From Alcaligenaceae bacterium (GTDB taxonomy: Bacteria > Pseudomonadota > Gammaproteobacteria > Burkholderiales > Burkholderiaceae_B): DNA of 64,000 bases. Below are positions 56,506 to 64,000 of the stretch, one piece after another. Every line of letters begins with the position of its first letter. The stretch's first letter is position 1. The position numbers were made by a program, and so were the translations under genes. The stretch covers positions 1 through 64,000 of the forward strand of contig JACCER010000001.1 in the NCBI GenBank assembly GCA_013416445.1. The letters run 5' to 3'. The notes beneath the pieces were generated by a model. It was given only the letters and a program-made list of their open reading frames with translations. It was not told where the DNA came from and did not search any database.

Positions 56506-58554
56506 TTAGGCGTCCATAGCCTTCAACATAGCGTCGCGAGCATCAGAGTAAAATTGAATATCAATTTTAGTTGCCATGTCATCGGACAGGTCGACAAGTT
56601 GTCTGCGACTTGCAACAGGCATGAGCAGCGCTGTCGCACCTTTTTCTACCGCGATTTCAGCAATAGTGACAGCGTTGTGCACGGGTTCAATTGATCCGCC
56701 AAGATTGATCTCGCCTACGATTATTAAGCCGCCGCGCACGCTGCGCTTAAGCAGAGCAGTGCACAGGGCGATTAAGGACGCGACGCCAAGCTTTGCTCCA
56801 GACTTTGCCGCATCAAAAGCACGAAGCTGCACCGTAAATTCGTGTTGCCTGGGATCCTTGTCACCGACGAGTTGAGCTGAACGGGTATACAAGTTTTGCT
56901 CGGCAAACCCAATGCTTTCGCGGAACGCCGTGGGAATAGGTTTGTTGAGAACCTTTACGCCGGAGCCTGGGCCTTCATTAACCTCAATGCGGTATAAGCC
57001 GGAATTCTCATCCCCTCCACCCGGACTGATTGCCCAGACTTGGCCTGGCTCCATTGGGTCGCCGCCGATGCTGTTGTCACTTTGGAGTTCTGGCGTCGAG
57101 ACAAATTTCTCAACGCCGTCTGCGCCCATGGTATAGCTGAAATGCGTGGTACGGAATTCTGCTGCGCCTACACGTTTTTGTTGCTCCTTTACACGGCGAC
57201 GTGCTTCCATCGCAATACGCACAGCCCATTCCAGATCTTCGTCAAGGACTGTATCGTCGATGCTAGGATAAAGTAACTTTAACAAGCCACTCACCGTCTT
57301 GTTAACGGCATTCGTATCTCGACCCGATAATGCACCCCCAAAGTAAACACGGTTTTGCAAGGTGCTGACGCGACTTTGGTTGCGAAGCTGTGTCCAGCAT
57401 TCGGACAAGAAGTCGCTGACCAGCCCAAAGTGATTAGTCAAAATATCTTTATTGACCTTTGGCACATCCCAGCCAGGCAAGAAGGCATGGATACGATCCA
57501 TAAATGCCGTATCGTCGCGCATTTCAGGCGGTAGTGGGCCAAATAAATGACCAATACGCTGCTGATGTTCGACGTCAACTTCAAAGTTTCCAACCAGGAC
57601 GATACTGCCGTCGGCGCGGATGCTTTCTTTGCCACGGCTGAATTCGCCGGACTCCATATAGCCCTTCATGATGTTCACGCCGTCCTTCTGGTCGAAGGAA
57701 ATGCCTGAAACCTCGTCAAAGCAGACCACGTCATACTGGCAGACCAGGCCTCTGCGGCCCTTGGGGGTATTCTCGACGAACATCTTGGCTACGGTGGCTT
57801 TGCCGCCGGAGATCAAGTGCGCATAGGGGGACACTTGCTGGAACAGATGGCTTTTGCCCGTGCCGCGTGGGCCAAGCTCGACCAGGTTGTAGTTGCGTTC
57901 GACAAACGGCACCATGCGTAGCAGCAGGGCGTTTTTCTGACGAGTGTTCAGGTCGGCTGCCTCGATGCCAATTGACCGTAGCAAAAACTCCTTCCACTCC
58001 TCGGAGGTAAATTCTTTGCGAGCTTGGGCAAGCGTGTCCAGGACATCGCGTTTGGATAACTGGATCTCTCGCAGTGATGTAATGCCGAAAGGGCGACCTT
58101 TGCTTTCTTGCGCGATGGCAACATCGAAGGTCACTGAGATTTCAGCATAAAACCCACCTGTCAGCATCCGCTCGTGTTGGTTGACTAGTTCTCCACTGAT
58201 CCGTACATCGTTCAGACGCAGGCTAGGTAAGCTCACGACATATTCGCCCTTGTCATTGACCCGAGCGGTGACCAGGTCAATAATTTTTACTTCGCCCGTT
58301 TCTAGTGCTTTAGCCTTGAATAGCTCTTCTTCACCAGCGCGCACTGTCCGGGATGTTAATTGTCGTTGAACAATTTCCAACCCTTCATTGATTTCATCCT
58401 GGTCGATACTGGCGCAATATCGGCCCAGCAGGAATTCAACGACGTACGTCGGGACTGGAAACTGCCGACTGAAGGTGCGAACTAAATCTTTCCGAACCAG
58501 ATACCCTTCCAACACGGAGGCCGCTTTTTTATCAATATCATCCAATTCGATCAT
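56506..58554 (-). CDS. brxL: BREX system Lon protease-like protein BrxL
   Basis: A 682-residue AAA+ protein of the BREX phage-resistance system; BrxL binds DNA as a ring-shaped assembly and is needed for defence in type I BREX. Residues 1-200 form the N-terminal domain. Walker A is GPRGTGKSHL at 228-237 and Walker B VVCFDEV at ~276-282. NIMKGYMESGEFSRGKES and MDRIHAFLPGW mark sensor regions. The C-terminal Lon-type domain (~560-682) has KLGVASLIALCTALLKRSVRGGLIIVGEINLGGSIEPV. ATG 58554 overlaps the pglZ stop by 4 bases (ATGA), so the two are translationally coupled. It is the last gene of the operon. Confidence 0.93.
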   Translation of the reverse strand: MIELDDIDKKAASVLEGYLVRKDLVRTFSRQFPVPTYVVEFLLGRYCASIDQDEINEGLEIVQRQLTSRTVRAGEEELFKAKALETGEVKIIDLVTARVNDKGEYVVSLPSLRLNDVRISGELVNQHERMLTGGFYAEISVTFDVAIAQESKGRPFGITSLREIQLSKRDVLDTLAQARKEFTSEEWKEFLLRSIGIEAADLNTRQKNALLLRMVPFVERNYNLVELGPRGTGKSHLFQQVSPYAHLISGGKATVAKMFVENTPKGRRGLVCQYDVVCFDEVSGISFDQKDGVNIMKGYMESGEFSRGKESIRADGSIVLVGNFEVDVEHQQRIGHLFGPLPPEMRDDTAFMDRIHAFLPGWDVPKVNKDILTNHFGLVSDFLSECWTQLRNQSRVSTLQNRVYFGGALSGRDTNAVNKTVSGLLKLLYPSIDDTVLDEDLEWAVRIAMEARRRVKEQQKRVGAAEFRTTHFSYTMGADGVEKFVSTPELQSDNSIGGDPMEPGQVWAISPGGGDENSGLYRIEVNEGPGSGVKVLNKPIPTAFRESIGFAEQNLYTRSAQLVGDKDPRQHEFTVQLRAFDAAKSGAKLGVASLIALCTALLKRSVRGGLIIVGEINLGGSIEPVHNAVTIAEIAVEKGATALLMPVASRRQLVDLSDDMATKIDIQFYSDARDAMLKAMDA

Positions 58555-60902
58555 TCGTTTACTCCACCAATGACGGTGCTGATTTCGGCGACGAGCTCGC
58601 CTGTTGTATCCAGCAAGACGAGGCAAGCGGCGCTGCCTTCTAGTTCTTCATTTTCGACAACCACTGATGCGGTGCCGTTGTCCTTGAGCGGCTTCACACT
58701 CATGACCACGCTGGATGTCGATTCACCCGCTTGCGTACGAATATCTAAGGAGAGACCGGCGAATTGACCATCCACAGCTACTGTGCAACGCAATCCGCGC
58801 CACGAGATGTCGGTGATCTCTGCGATAGGATTGCCTAACGTATTACTGCCCTTGGTGACAAGCAGTTCCAGAGTGAGGCATTCCTGAAGGCTTAGCCCGC
58901 CGTGGTTATAGTCCACTGATCTGCCGTAGCACGCGATGCCGTCTGCTAGTGCAAACTGCTGGTTAGGGTTCCAGAACCAGGGGTATAGACGTTCATTCGT
59001 GGATGCACCAGGCTTGATTGCTGCGCAGCGTCCCCATTTATTGTCCGTCAGGTCTTTGGACATTTGAATCGTGGGCAACTTGCCTGGCATTAACAGCCAA
59101 CCGTGGTCAGTGACCACCCTTACGCTGCTCCAACCGGCAGCTAGCAGTGCGGTGATACGTTCTGCAATTTCGGCTAGAAGAGGCGTTATGTGCTTGGCCA
59201 GTTTCCAACCGCGCACATGACCTTCGCTATCGATATCACCAAATTCGCACCACGCATTACCTCGACCATCGCCGTTGTCATTACGGTCCAAAATTACCCA
59301 GTGATTGTCGGTTAACAGTTTTTTTAGGTGATAACCACCTTTTAGCGATTGCCCCGTCGCAGCAACGCAAGGTTCAAAATCGTCGCAATCATCGGTGCCG
59401 CTGATCTTGTCGCGCACGGGGGATACGGCAGCCTTACCGGTTGCCGTTACGCTAGGCAAAGCGGCCCAATTCATTGTCTCGGCGATCTGGCAGCCGCGCG
59501 CCTCTAGGCTTGCACACAAGCGGCGCGCGGTATCAAAGCGCAGACCGTCTACAAACAATACACACTGGCCGCTAGTCGCAGAAAACGCTTTAGCGCGGGC
59601 AATCGTGCCGCCTGGGTAGGTTGCGCCATCGACAAGTTTTTGCAGGTAGCGAGCAGACTCCTCTAGCCAAGGTAAGTAAATGCCACGTATTGCCGTTGTT
59701 ACGGCATCAACGTCAGCCGTATTATCCACGCAGGCTAACGCGGCCAATACAGCATCGTCAGCCCGCCAACCCTGGCTTGCGTAGGCCGTTTGCAGGTCTT
59801 GTGTGGAACCCGCGTTCAGACCGGTTTGGGTCACCTCTGCGACGACGGCCAGGCACTTGGCTGCCAACGCCAGTGGTGACTCCCCCAGTTCGGCCCATAC
59901 CAGGTCGCGGCGTGTGGCATGTTTTTTTTCAAGAGCGAGAACTTGCTTTCTGGCCTCGTGCGCTGGAAACTGGCTAAGCGCCTGTAAATCGTGTTGCAGT
60001 AGTTTCTCTTGTTCTTCATTCCATTGTGGCCAGCCGCTTAACATCTCCGCTGGAGTGTCAAATATCCCAAGATTGGGCAGCTTGCATTGGCGAATGCGGC
60101 TTGGAATATTGGGGTAGCGCTTTGGTGCTTCGCTATAACGCTCCCACACTGCATTCCAGGGGCCTTCACGCGTGGCCAGCTTGTGCACGCCTGCCAGAAC
60201 ACCGTCATTTTGTGGGTTGAACGCCAGTTGCGATTTGCAGACCTCCACAAAGGCCTTCCATTCATTGCTTCCTCGGGCGGTTTGAAATGCATCGCCTAGG
60301 TCCAGCCACTGGAGCAAGTCGCGCACCGGGTCGCCACCCGTCAGTAGGGTATTGAAGTAGTCCTTATCGAGGCGCTTGCCGTCCAGCAGTTCACGCTCCT
60401 CATCTAACAGACGGTACAGTGCCAGTTGCATGGCGTTCTTGGCGTCATTGTCCTGGGCCACATCCAGGCCCATGCCGCCCTGGTCAGACCTCAGGAAGGC
60501 CATGATGGTCCAGTCCTTGGCGTTGGCTTGGGACCAGATAGCGCCTCGGTACTGTAACTCTGCTAAAGGTTTGAGTGGTTCCGGGCAGGCCTCGATTGCC
60601 CGTAAATCTTGGCGGCTTACGCCAGGCAAATAAAATATCGGTACTCGATCGGCGGGAAGCGCGATATCGGGTACCTTGCCAGCGATTACGCAGCGTAGCC
60701 AGATGGCTGGGCCAGTGCGATTTTCTGGGGCGTAGTTGTCCAGTACCAGGAGCTCGTCTAGCTCGCCTAGTAGGCGCGGAATGACGGCCTCCCATTGCCT
60801 ATCTTTGTCGGGCCATAGAATACAGGCGGGTGCGACTTGAACCTCCGGGTTAAAGATAGAGGTATCGCGCAGAGTTTTAACTAGGTATTCGATCACGCGC
60901 AT
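58551..60902 (-). CDS. pglZ: BREX-1 system phosphatase PglZ (type B)
   Basis: A 783-residue alkaline-phosphatase-superfamily protein, an essential BREX component. The PglZ core shows the metal-site motif VLFVDGLRFDTARRL at ~448-462 and VRVVTDHGWLLMPG at ~594-607. The N-terminal ~400 residues are helical and of the kind seen in type B PglZ (VIEYLVKTLRDTSIFNPEVQ, ILWPDKDRQWEAVIPRL). It starts at ATG 60902, 4 bases after the upstream AlbA_2 gene stop, and is coupled to brxL downstream. The remaining BREX genes (pglX, brxC, brxB, brxA) are not in the window and are expected to the right. Confidence 0.92.
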   Translation of the reverse strand: MRVIEYLVKTLRDTSIFNPEVQVAPACILWPDKDRQWEAVIPRLLGELDELLVLDNYAPENRTGPAIWLRCVIAGKVPDIALPADRVPIFYLPGVSRQDLRAIEACPEPLKPLAELQYRGAIWSQANAKDWTIMAFLRSDQGGMGLDVAQDNDAKNAMQLALYRLLDEERELLDGKRLDKDYFNTLLTGGDPVRDLLQWLDLGDAFQTARGSNEWKAFVEVCKSQLAFNPQNDGVLAGVHKLATREGPWNAVWERYSEAPKRYPNIPSRIRQCKLPNLGIFDTPAEMLSGWPQWNEEQEKLLQHDLQALSQFPAHEARKQVLALEKKHATRRDLVWAELGESPLALAAKCLAVVAEVTQTGLNAGSTQDLQTAYASQGWRADDAVLAALACVDNTADVDAVTTAIRGIYLPWLEESARYLQKLVDGATYPGGTIARAKAFSATSGQCVLFVDGLRFDTARRLCASLEARGCQIAETMNWAALPSVTATGKAAVSPVRDKISGTDDCDDFEPCVAATGQSLKGGYHLKKLLTDNHWVILDRNDNGDGRGNAWCEFGDIDSEGHVRGWKLAKHITPLLAEIAERITALLAAGWSSVRVVTDHGWLLMPGKLPTIQMSKDLTDNKWGRCAAIKPGASTNERLYPWFWNPNQQFALADGIACYGRSVDYNHGGLSLQECLTLELLVTKGSNTLGNPIAEITDISWRGLRCTVAVDGQFAGLSLDIRTQAGESTSSVVMSVKPLKDNGTASVVVENEELEGSAACLVLLDTTGELVAEISTVIGGVNE

Positions 60903-60906
60903 GGGA

Positions 60907-62157
60907 TTAGCTCGTCTTCGCCAGAGTCCGGGCCGGAATTGTCACACGTAAGAAATCGTCAGTCAGCTCAAACCGTGCGTCCTGACCTGTGTATTCCAGT
61001 GTGAGTGGCACGATTTTGCGCCTAACCCCCATGCCGCGCATATCGACGTAACCATAGTCGCGCATGATTTCGACAATGATGGGATTACGTGGCGAGCGCT
61101 GGCCCGCCAGCATTTTTTCTAACGTCATTGAGTTTTGCAATGTGCCGGGGCTAGTGACCTCTAATCGGTCGGCATAGTTAACCACCTCGACCTCAATCGA
61201 ACGGGTCCAGTCTCGATGAACCAGTGCATTGAGTATGGTCTCGCGGATAGCATCAAGGGGGTAGCGATAGTGTGTTTCACGCCGCAGGCCTTCATTGCTG
61301 CTTGCGTCTTCTTCCGAGATGAATGGAATCATCCTATCCACCAGACGCTCGATCAAGCCGGGTTCAATAATCTGTCTGCTAGAACCAACCGATCCCTCCC
61401 ACAGGGCAACGAGCGGAGCGTCCAGTAGGGTATCGTCTTGTGCTTGATATTCTTTCGAGCCTTCAGTAAATGACATCCAGCGCACACCAGCTTGGCGCAA
61501 ACTACGCCTGGGGCTGCGCCCAAACAATACCAGTCCTGCAATGGTGCAAACAGGAGGACCATCGCTGCGCTCTACCATTAAGCCGAGCCCAGTTAAACGC
61601 TGATGCCATTCTTCTGCCGTTGTGGGTGCTTGTAAATCCCCAGCGATGTTGACCAAATAGTCTGCCAAGCGTGCTTGATCCAGATTATCGAGAACGGTGC
61701 CCGAAACCGGAAGTACTTCTGCGTGCAGCATGCCGCCGCTCTCAAACAGTCGGGCTTGCTGTTCCCTGGTGGCTTGTCGTGAAGTGCTACCGACGCGCAC
61801 GAAGATCTCTTCACGATTGTTGTTACGCACCACATAAGGTTTGGCGGTGCCTTGAGTGATCGAAATAACAGCCACCCGTTTGTCATCGTCCAGCGTCACT
61901 TCTTCATAAAAAGGCAAGATAAGGGGATGGACGTAACGGCCGAAAACCGTATCCATCACCCAGGTTTCCAAGTCTTCGCGCTGAATGCCGGTAATAGAGC
62001 CGTCATCTTCTACGCCTAGTAAGACTTGGCCGCCTTTGACGTTGGCCAGTGCGACGATTTCTTTGGCCAATTGTTCGGGGCGAACATCATCACGCTTAAA
62101 CTCAATACCCGAGTTTTCGCCGTTAACGATTATTTCTAATAATTCAGTTTTCAACAT
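60907..62157 (-). CDS. AlbA_2 (Schlafen-type) domain ATP-binding protein inside the BREX operon
   Basis: A 416-residue protein of the COG2865 type. The N-terminal AlbA_2 nucleic-acid-binding domain (residues ~8-130) has NGENSGIEFKRDD, KEIVALANVKGGQVLLGVEDDG and EIFVRVGSTSRQATREQQ. The middle is helical. The C-terminal GHKL ATPase-like part (~300-400) shows IRETILNALVHRDW (N-box style) and YADRLEVTSPGTL. The family is often labelled a transcriptional regulator, and some members are anti-phage effectors. It is flanked without promoter-sized gaps by the SMC-like ATPase (11 bases) and pglZ (4 bases). It is not one of the BREX core genes; it may be an embedded defence component or the regulator of the locus. 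Confidence 0.85.
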   Translation of the reverse strand: MLKTELLEIIVNGENSGIEFKRDDVRPEQLAKEIVALANVKGGQVLLGVEDDGSITGIQREDLETWVMDTVFGRYVHPLILPFYEEVTLDDDKRVAVISITQGTAKPYVVRNNNREEIFVRVGSTSRQATREQQARLFESGGMLHAEVLPVSGTVLDNLDQARLADYLVNIAGDLQAPTTAEEWHQRLTGLGLMVERSDGPPVCTIAGLVLFGRSPRRSLRQAGVRWMSFTEGSKEYQAQDDTLLDAPLVALWEGSVGSSRQIIEPGLIERLVDRMIPFISEEDASSNEGLRRETHYRYPLDAIRETILNALVHRDWTRSIEVEVVNYADRLEVTSPGTLQNSMTLEKMLAGQRSPRNPIIVEIMRDYGYVDMRGMGVRRKIVPLTLEYTGQDARFELTDDFLRVTIPARTLAKTS

Positions 62158-62168
62158 GGTGACTACCT

Positions 62169-64000
62169 TTAAAACTCATACTTTTCTTTGCGCTGGATAA
62201 AAGCGTCACGGCCACCTTCCAGAATGCTGGCAACCTGGTCGCGGATTACTGGTACATCTATCGAACCTTGAGCCTCGAACCCAAGGCTCCCTTGGCTTTC
62301 TGTAGCAGTAAATACGCCAATCCATTCTGCATCACCAAATACAGGAATATTTGCATTATGGGTCGCGAACAGAAACTGCCGGTGGGTTTTAGCTGAACGC
62401 AGCTCGGTCACAATACGCTCAGCAATAAATGCATTATCTAGATTATCCTCGGGCTGATCCATGATTAGCGGATCAACATTTTCCAGCAAAAGCATATGCA
62501 AAATGGCTGTACATTGCTGTCCTGTAGAGAGTTTATCCAAAGGACGAAATGCTGGCTCGGTTCCCTCATGTGACACATTAAGCGAAATAACTACACGGTG
62601 GTCGAGTTCCAACTCCTCCAACTCCATCAAGCGGGATGGTGGTAGTGTAGTCAGTGCCTCTGCCACCAGGGGTGTGAGCCCCCAGTCTACTTGTAGGTCT
62701 GCCTTACCTGAACGTATGGCTTGAGCCAGTCTAGAGGGACTTAAGGTATCCCCTTCGTCGATCCAAGCTAGACGCCGCTCGCCGACACCTTCCAGACGGC
62801 TTTCCAGTAGGAAATTCTTTAGCGGTGTGCGGTCAGCCTCAGCCACCACTTCCACTTTCATTTTTCCTGACAGTTTTCTACTTAGTGTTTTTGCGGCTTG
62901 TACCAATGCCTGAATATGTTGATCACGGAGATCTGACATCTCAGCAAGCAAGTTCCGGCGTTCTTGTTGTTGAGAAGAAAGAAGAGTTTCATATGTGGCG
63001 ACGCGAGCATTGAGCGGCTTAATCAGCTCGATATCACGTAATAATCGTTGGTAAGCGGTGCCTACCTCCTGCCCGCTTTTTCCCGCAGTTGACGGCAAAC
63101 TGCGAAGCGCTTTTTCGAGTTCCGCCTCACCTTCGTCTAGCGATTGCTTCCACGTGTTCAGTTGCGCTTTAAGTTGAGTGTCACTGCTGGCGATCTTCGC
63201 CTGCATTTCGACGAAAAGCAGTTCAGCAGTTTGCTTTAATAAACTCAGGGTTTCACGAACAGGAATTAGTAAGGCCGCATTTGGTAGACCATCAAGCGCC
63301 TTGTCACTAATGAAGGTCAAGTCAGGTAGATTATCCTGTAACCCAATTAGGGCATCGCGCAGACGGCTGATCTCTTCTTGGGCACGTTCGGCAATCTGTC
63401 GTTCACGCGTGAACAGAGGTGTTTTTGCCAGTTTCTCTTCGATGCCTAAGGCTTTGAAGCCAGTTAACTGCTCCTCTAGCTTGGGAAGTAACGCCACCTG
63501 TGCTTGCAAGTCATCCTTTTCACCGAGCGATTTGATCAGGCTGCGCCGATTGTCAAGCAGACGTTTTTTGAAGTTGCTATTACGCGCCGTGAAATCTTGA
63601 TCTTTCGGTAAAAACCGATCCAATAATTGAAGTCGACTTTGTTCATCTTGTGCCAGCTCGTAAATTTCGTTCTGCCCGTATATTTCTATACCTGGCAATA
63701 AGTCTTGTGGCTGTAGCGTCGAGACATTATCTTCGGCATCACGTACGATGGGCAGTTCGCCATATCTGCGCGAGACTCGATAGTGCTTCCCATGCTGAGC
63801 GGAGGAAACCACCTCTATTTCGATGCGACCTGCCGATTTACCGAGGTTTTCTTTGATGATTTCTTGATGTAGTTTCTGCGATTGCTTACCTTTGGGAAGG
63901 ATATTCAATACATAGCGTAGACATTCAAGCAAAGTCGATTTTCCTGTTCCTCTGCCTCCTATGATCGTATTCAAATGATCGGATAGGACGATGCTCATAC
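62169..64000 (-). CDS. SMC/ABC-type AAA ATPase (5' part beyond the window), TrlF-like
   Basis: At least 610 residues. Walker A GGRGTGKST is preceded by LSDHLNTII, a pattern that in relatives follows an N-terminal domain, so the Met at 63998 is probably internal and the gene runs past the window edge. The Q-loop region is EIYGQNEIYEL. A long coiled coil (~130-440) contains heptad-rich stretches such as RQIAERAQEEISRLRDALIG. The ABC signature LSTGQQ is near visible residue 490, Walker B is PLIMDQPEDNLDN near 512, and the H-loop is FLFATHNANIPV. The architecture resembles RecN/SMC-like and TrlF-type defence ATPases; some of these carry an N-terminal PHP nuclease domain, which cannot be checked here. 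It lies 11 bases before the AlbA_2 gene. Confidence 0.85.
   Translation of the reverse strand, partial: MSIVLSDHLNTIIGGRGTGKSTLLECLRYVLNILPKGKQSQKLHQEIIKENLGKSAGRIEIEVVSSAQHGKHYRVSRRYGELPIVRDAEDNVSTLQPQDLLPGIEIYGQNEIYELAQDEQSRLQLLDRFLPKDQDFTARNSNFKKRLLDNRRSLIKSLGEKDDLQAQVALLPKLEEQLTGFKALGIEEKLAKTPLFTRERQIAERAQEEISRLRDALIGLQDNLPDLTFISDKALDGLPNAALLIPVRETLSLLKQTAELLFVEMQAKIASSDTQLKAQLNTWKQSLDEGEAELEKALRSLPSTAGKSGQEVGTAYQRLLRDIELIKPLNARVATYETLLSSQQQERRNLLAEMSDLRDQHIQALVQAAKTLSRKLSGKMKVEVVAEADRTPLKNFLLESRLEGVGERRLAWIDEGDTLSPSRLAQAIRSGKADLQVDWGLTPLVAEALTTLPPSRLMELEELELDHRVVISLNVSHEGTEPAFRPLDKLSTGQQCTAILHMLLLENVDPLIMDQPEDNLDNAFIAERIVTELRSAKTHRQFLFATHNANIPVFGDAEWIGVFTATESQGSLGFEAQGSIDVPVIRDQVASILEGGRDAFIQRKEKYEF

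Overview
The window reads as the chromosome of a betaproteobacterium in the family Alcaligenaceae (a relative of Bordetella, Pusillimonas or Castellaniella). The evidence is the 23S and 5S rRNA ends, the rdgB-hemW-glnA-ntrB-ntrC block, the yicC/rph pair, a recJ next to an RpfE-type gene, lolCD-comEC-tatD, and the style of its housekeeping proteins. This placement comes from reading alone; no database search was run.

Layout. 1-509: 3' end of an rRNA operon with its terminator. 619-1413: a short-chain dehydrogenase. 1414-3466: a decayed mobile patch with a HigB/HigA-type toxin-antitoxin pair, two strong hairpins, a small unknown ORF and the stump of a tyrosine integrase that lies in frame right behind the yicC stop. 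3467-5237: yicC and rph, divergent. 5357-8933: a MmgE/PrpD protein, an acyl-CoA dehydrogenase and their divergent LysR regulator. 8926-14953: rdgB, hemW, then glnA-ntrB-ntrC behind a clear sigma-54 promoter with an upstream NtrC site. 14981-18553: an iron-type ABC importer with a Fur box, followed by fpr and an EamA transporter. 20718-28846: recJ and its RpfE-type partner, lolC-lolD, comEC, tatD. 29107-34171: a four-gene branched-chain 2-oxoacid dehydrogenase operon. 34323-40950: alpha/beta hydrolase, PHP phosphatase (probable ATT start), greB, purL. 40956-48205: a second ABC importer with a two-component system whose histidine kinase is fused to a paralogue of the importer's own binding protein. 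48283-53418: guaB, a hydrolase, an MFS transporter, guaA.

From the 3' end of guaA to the window edge lies a genomic island. It holds a P4-type tyrosine integrase preceded by about six copies of a 10-bp repeat, an AlpA-like regulator, about 1 kb rich in palindromes, a YdaS/Cro-like regulator, and the distal part of a BREX phage-defence operon read leftwards (brxL and pglZ). Directly upstream of pglZ, in the same tight operon, are two genes that are not BREX core: an AlbA_2/Schlafen-type ATP-binding protein and an SMC/ABC-type AAA ATPase cut by the window edge. They look like an accessory defence module nested inside BREX and are the most interesting part of the window.

A family of REP-like palindromes with arms related to GTCGGATTAGCGC recurs in intergenic gaps of the core chromosome, often directly after a stop codon. 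None was seen in the guaA island.
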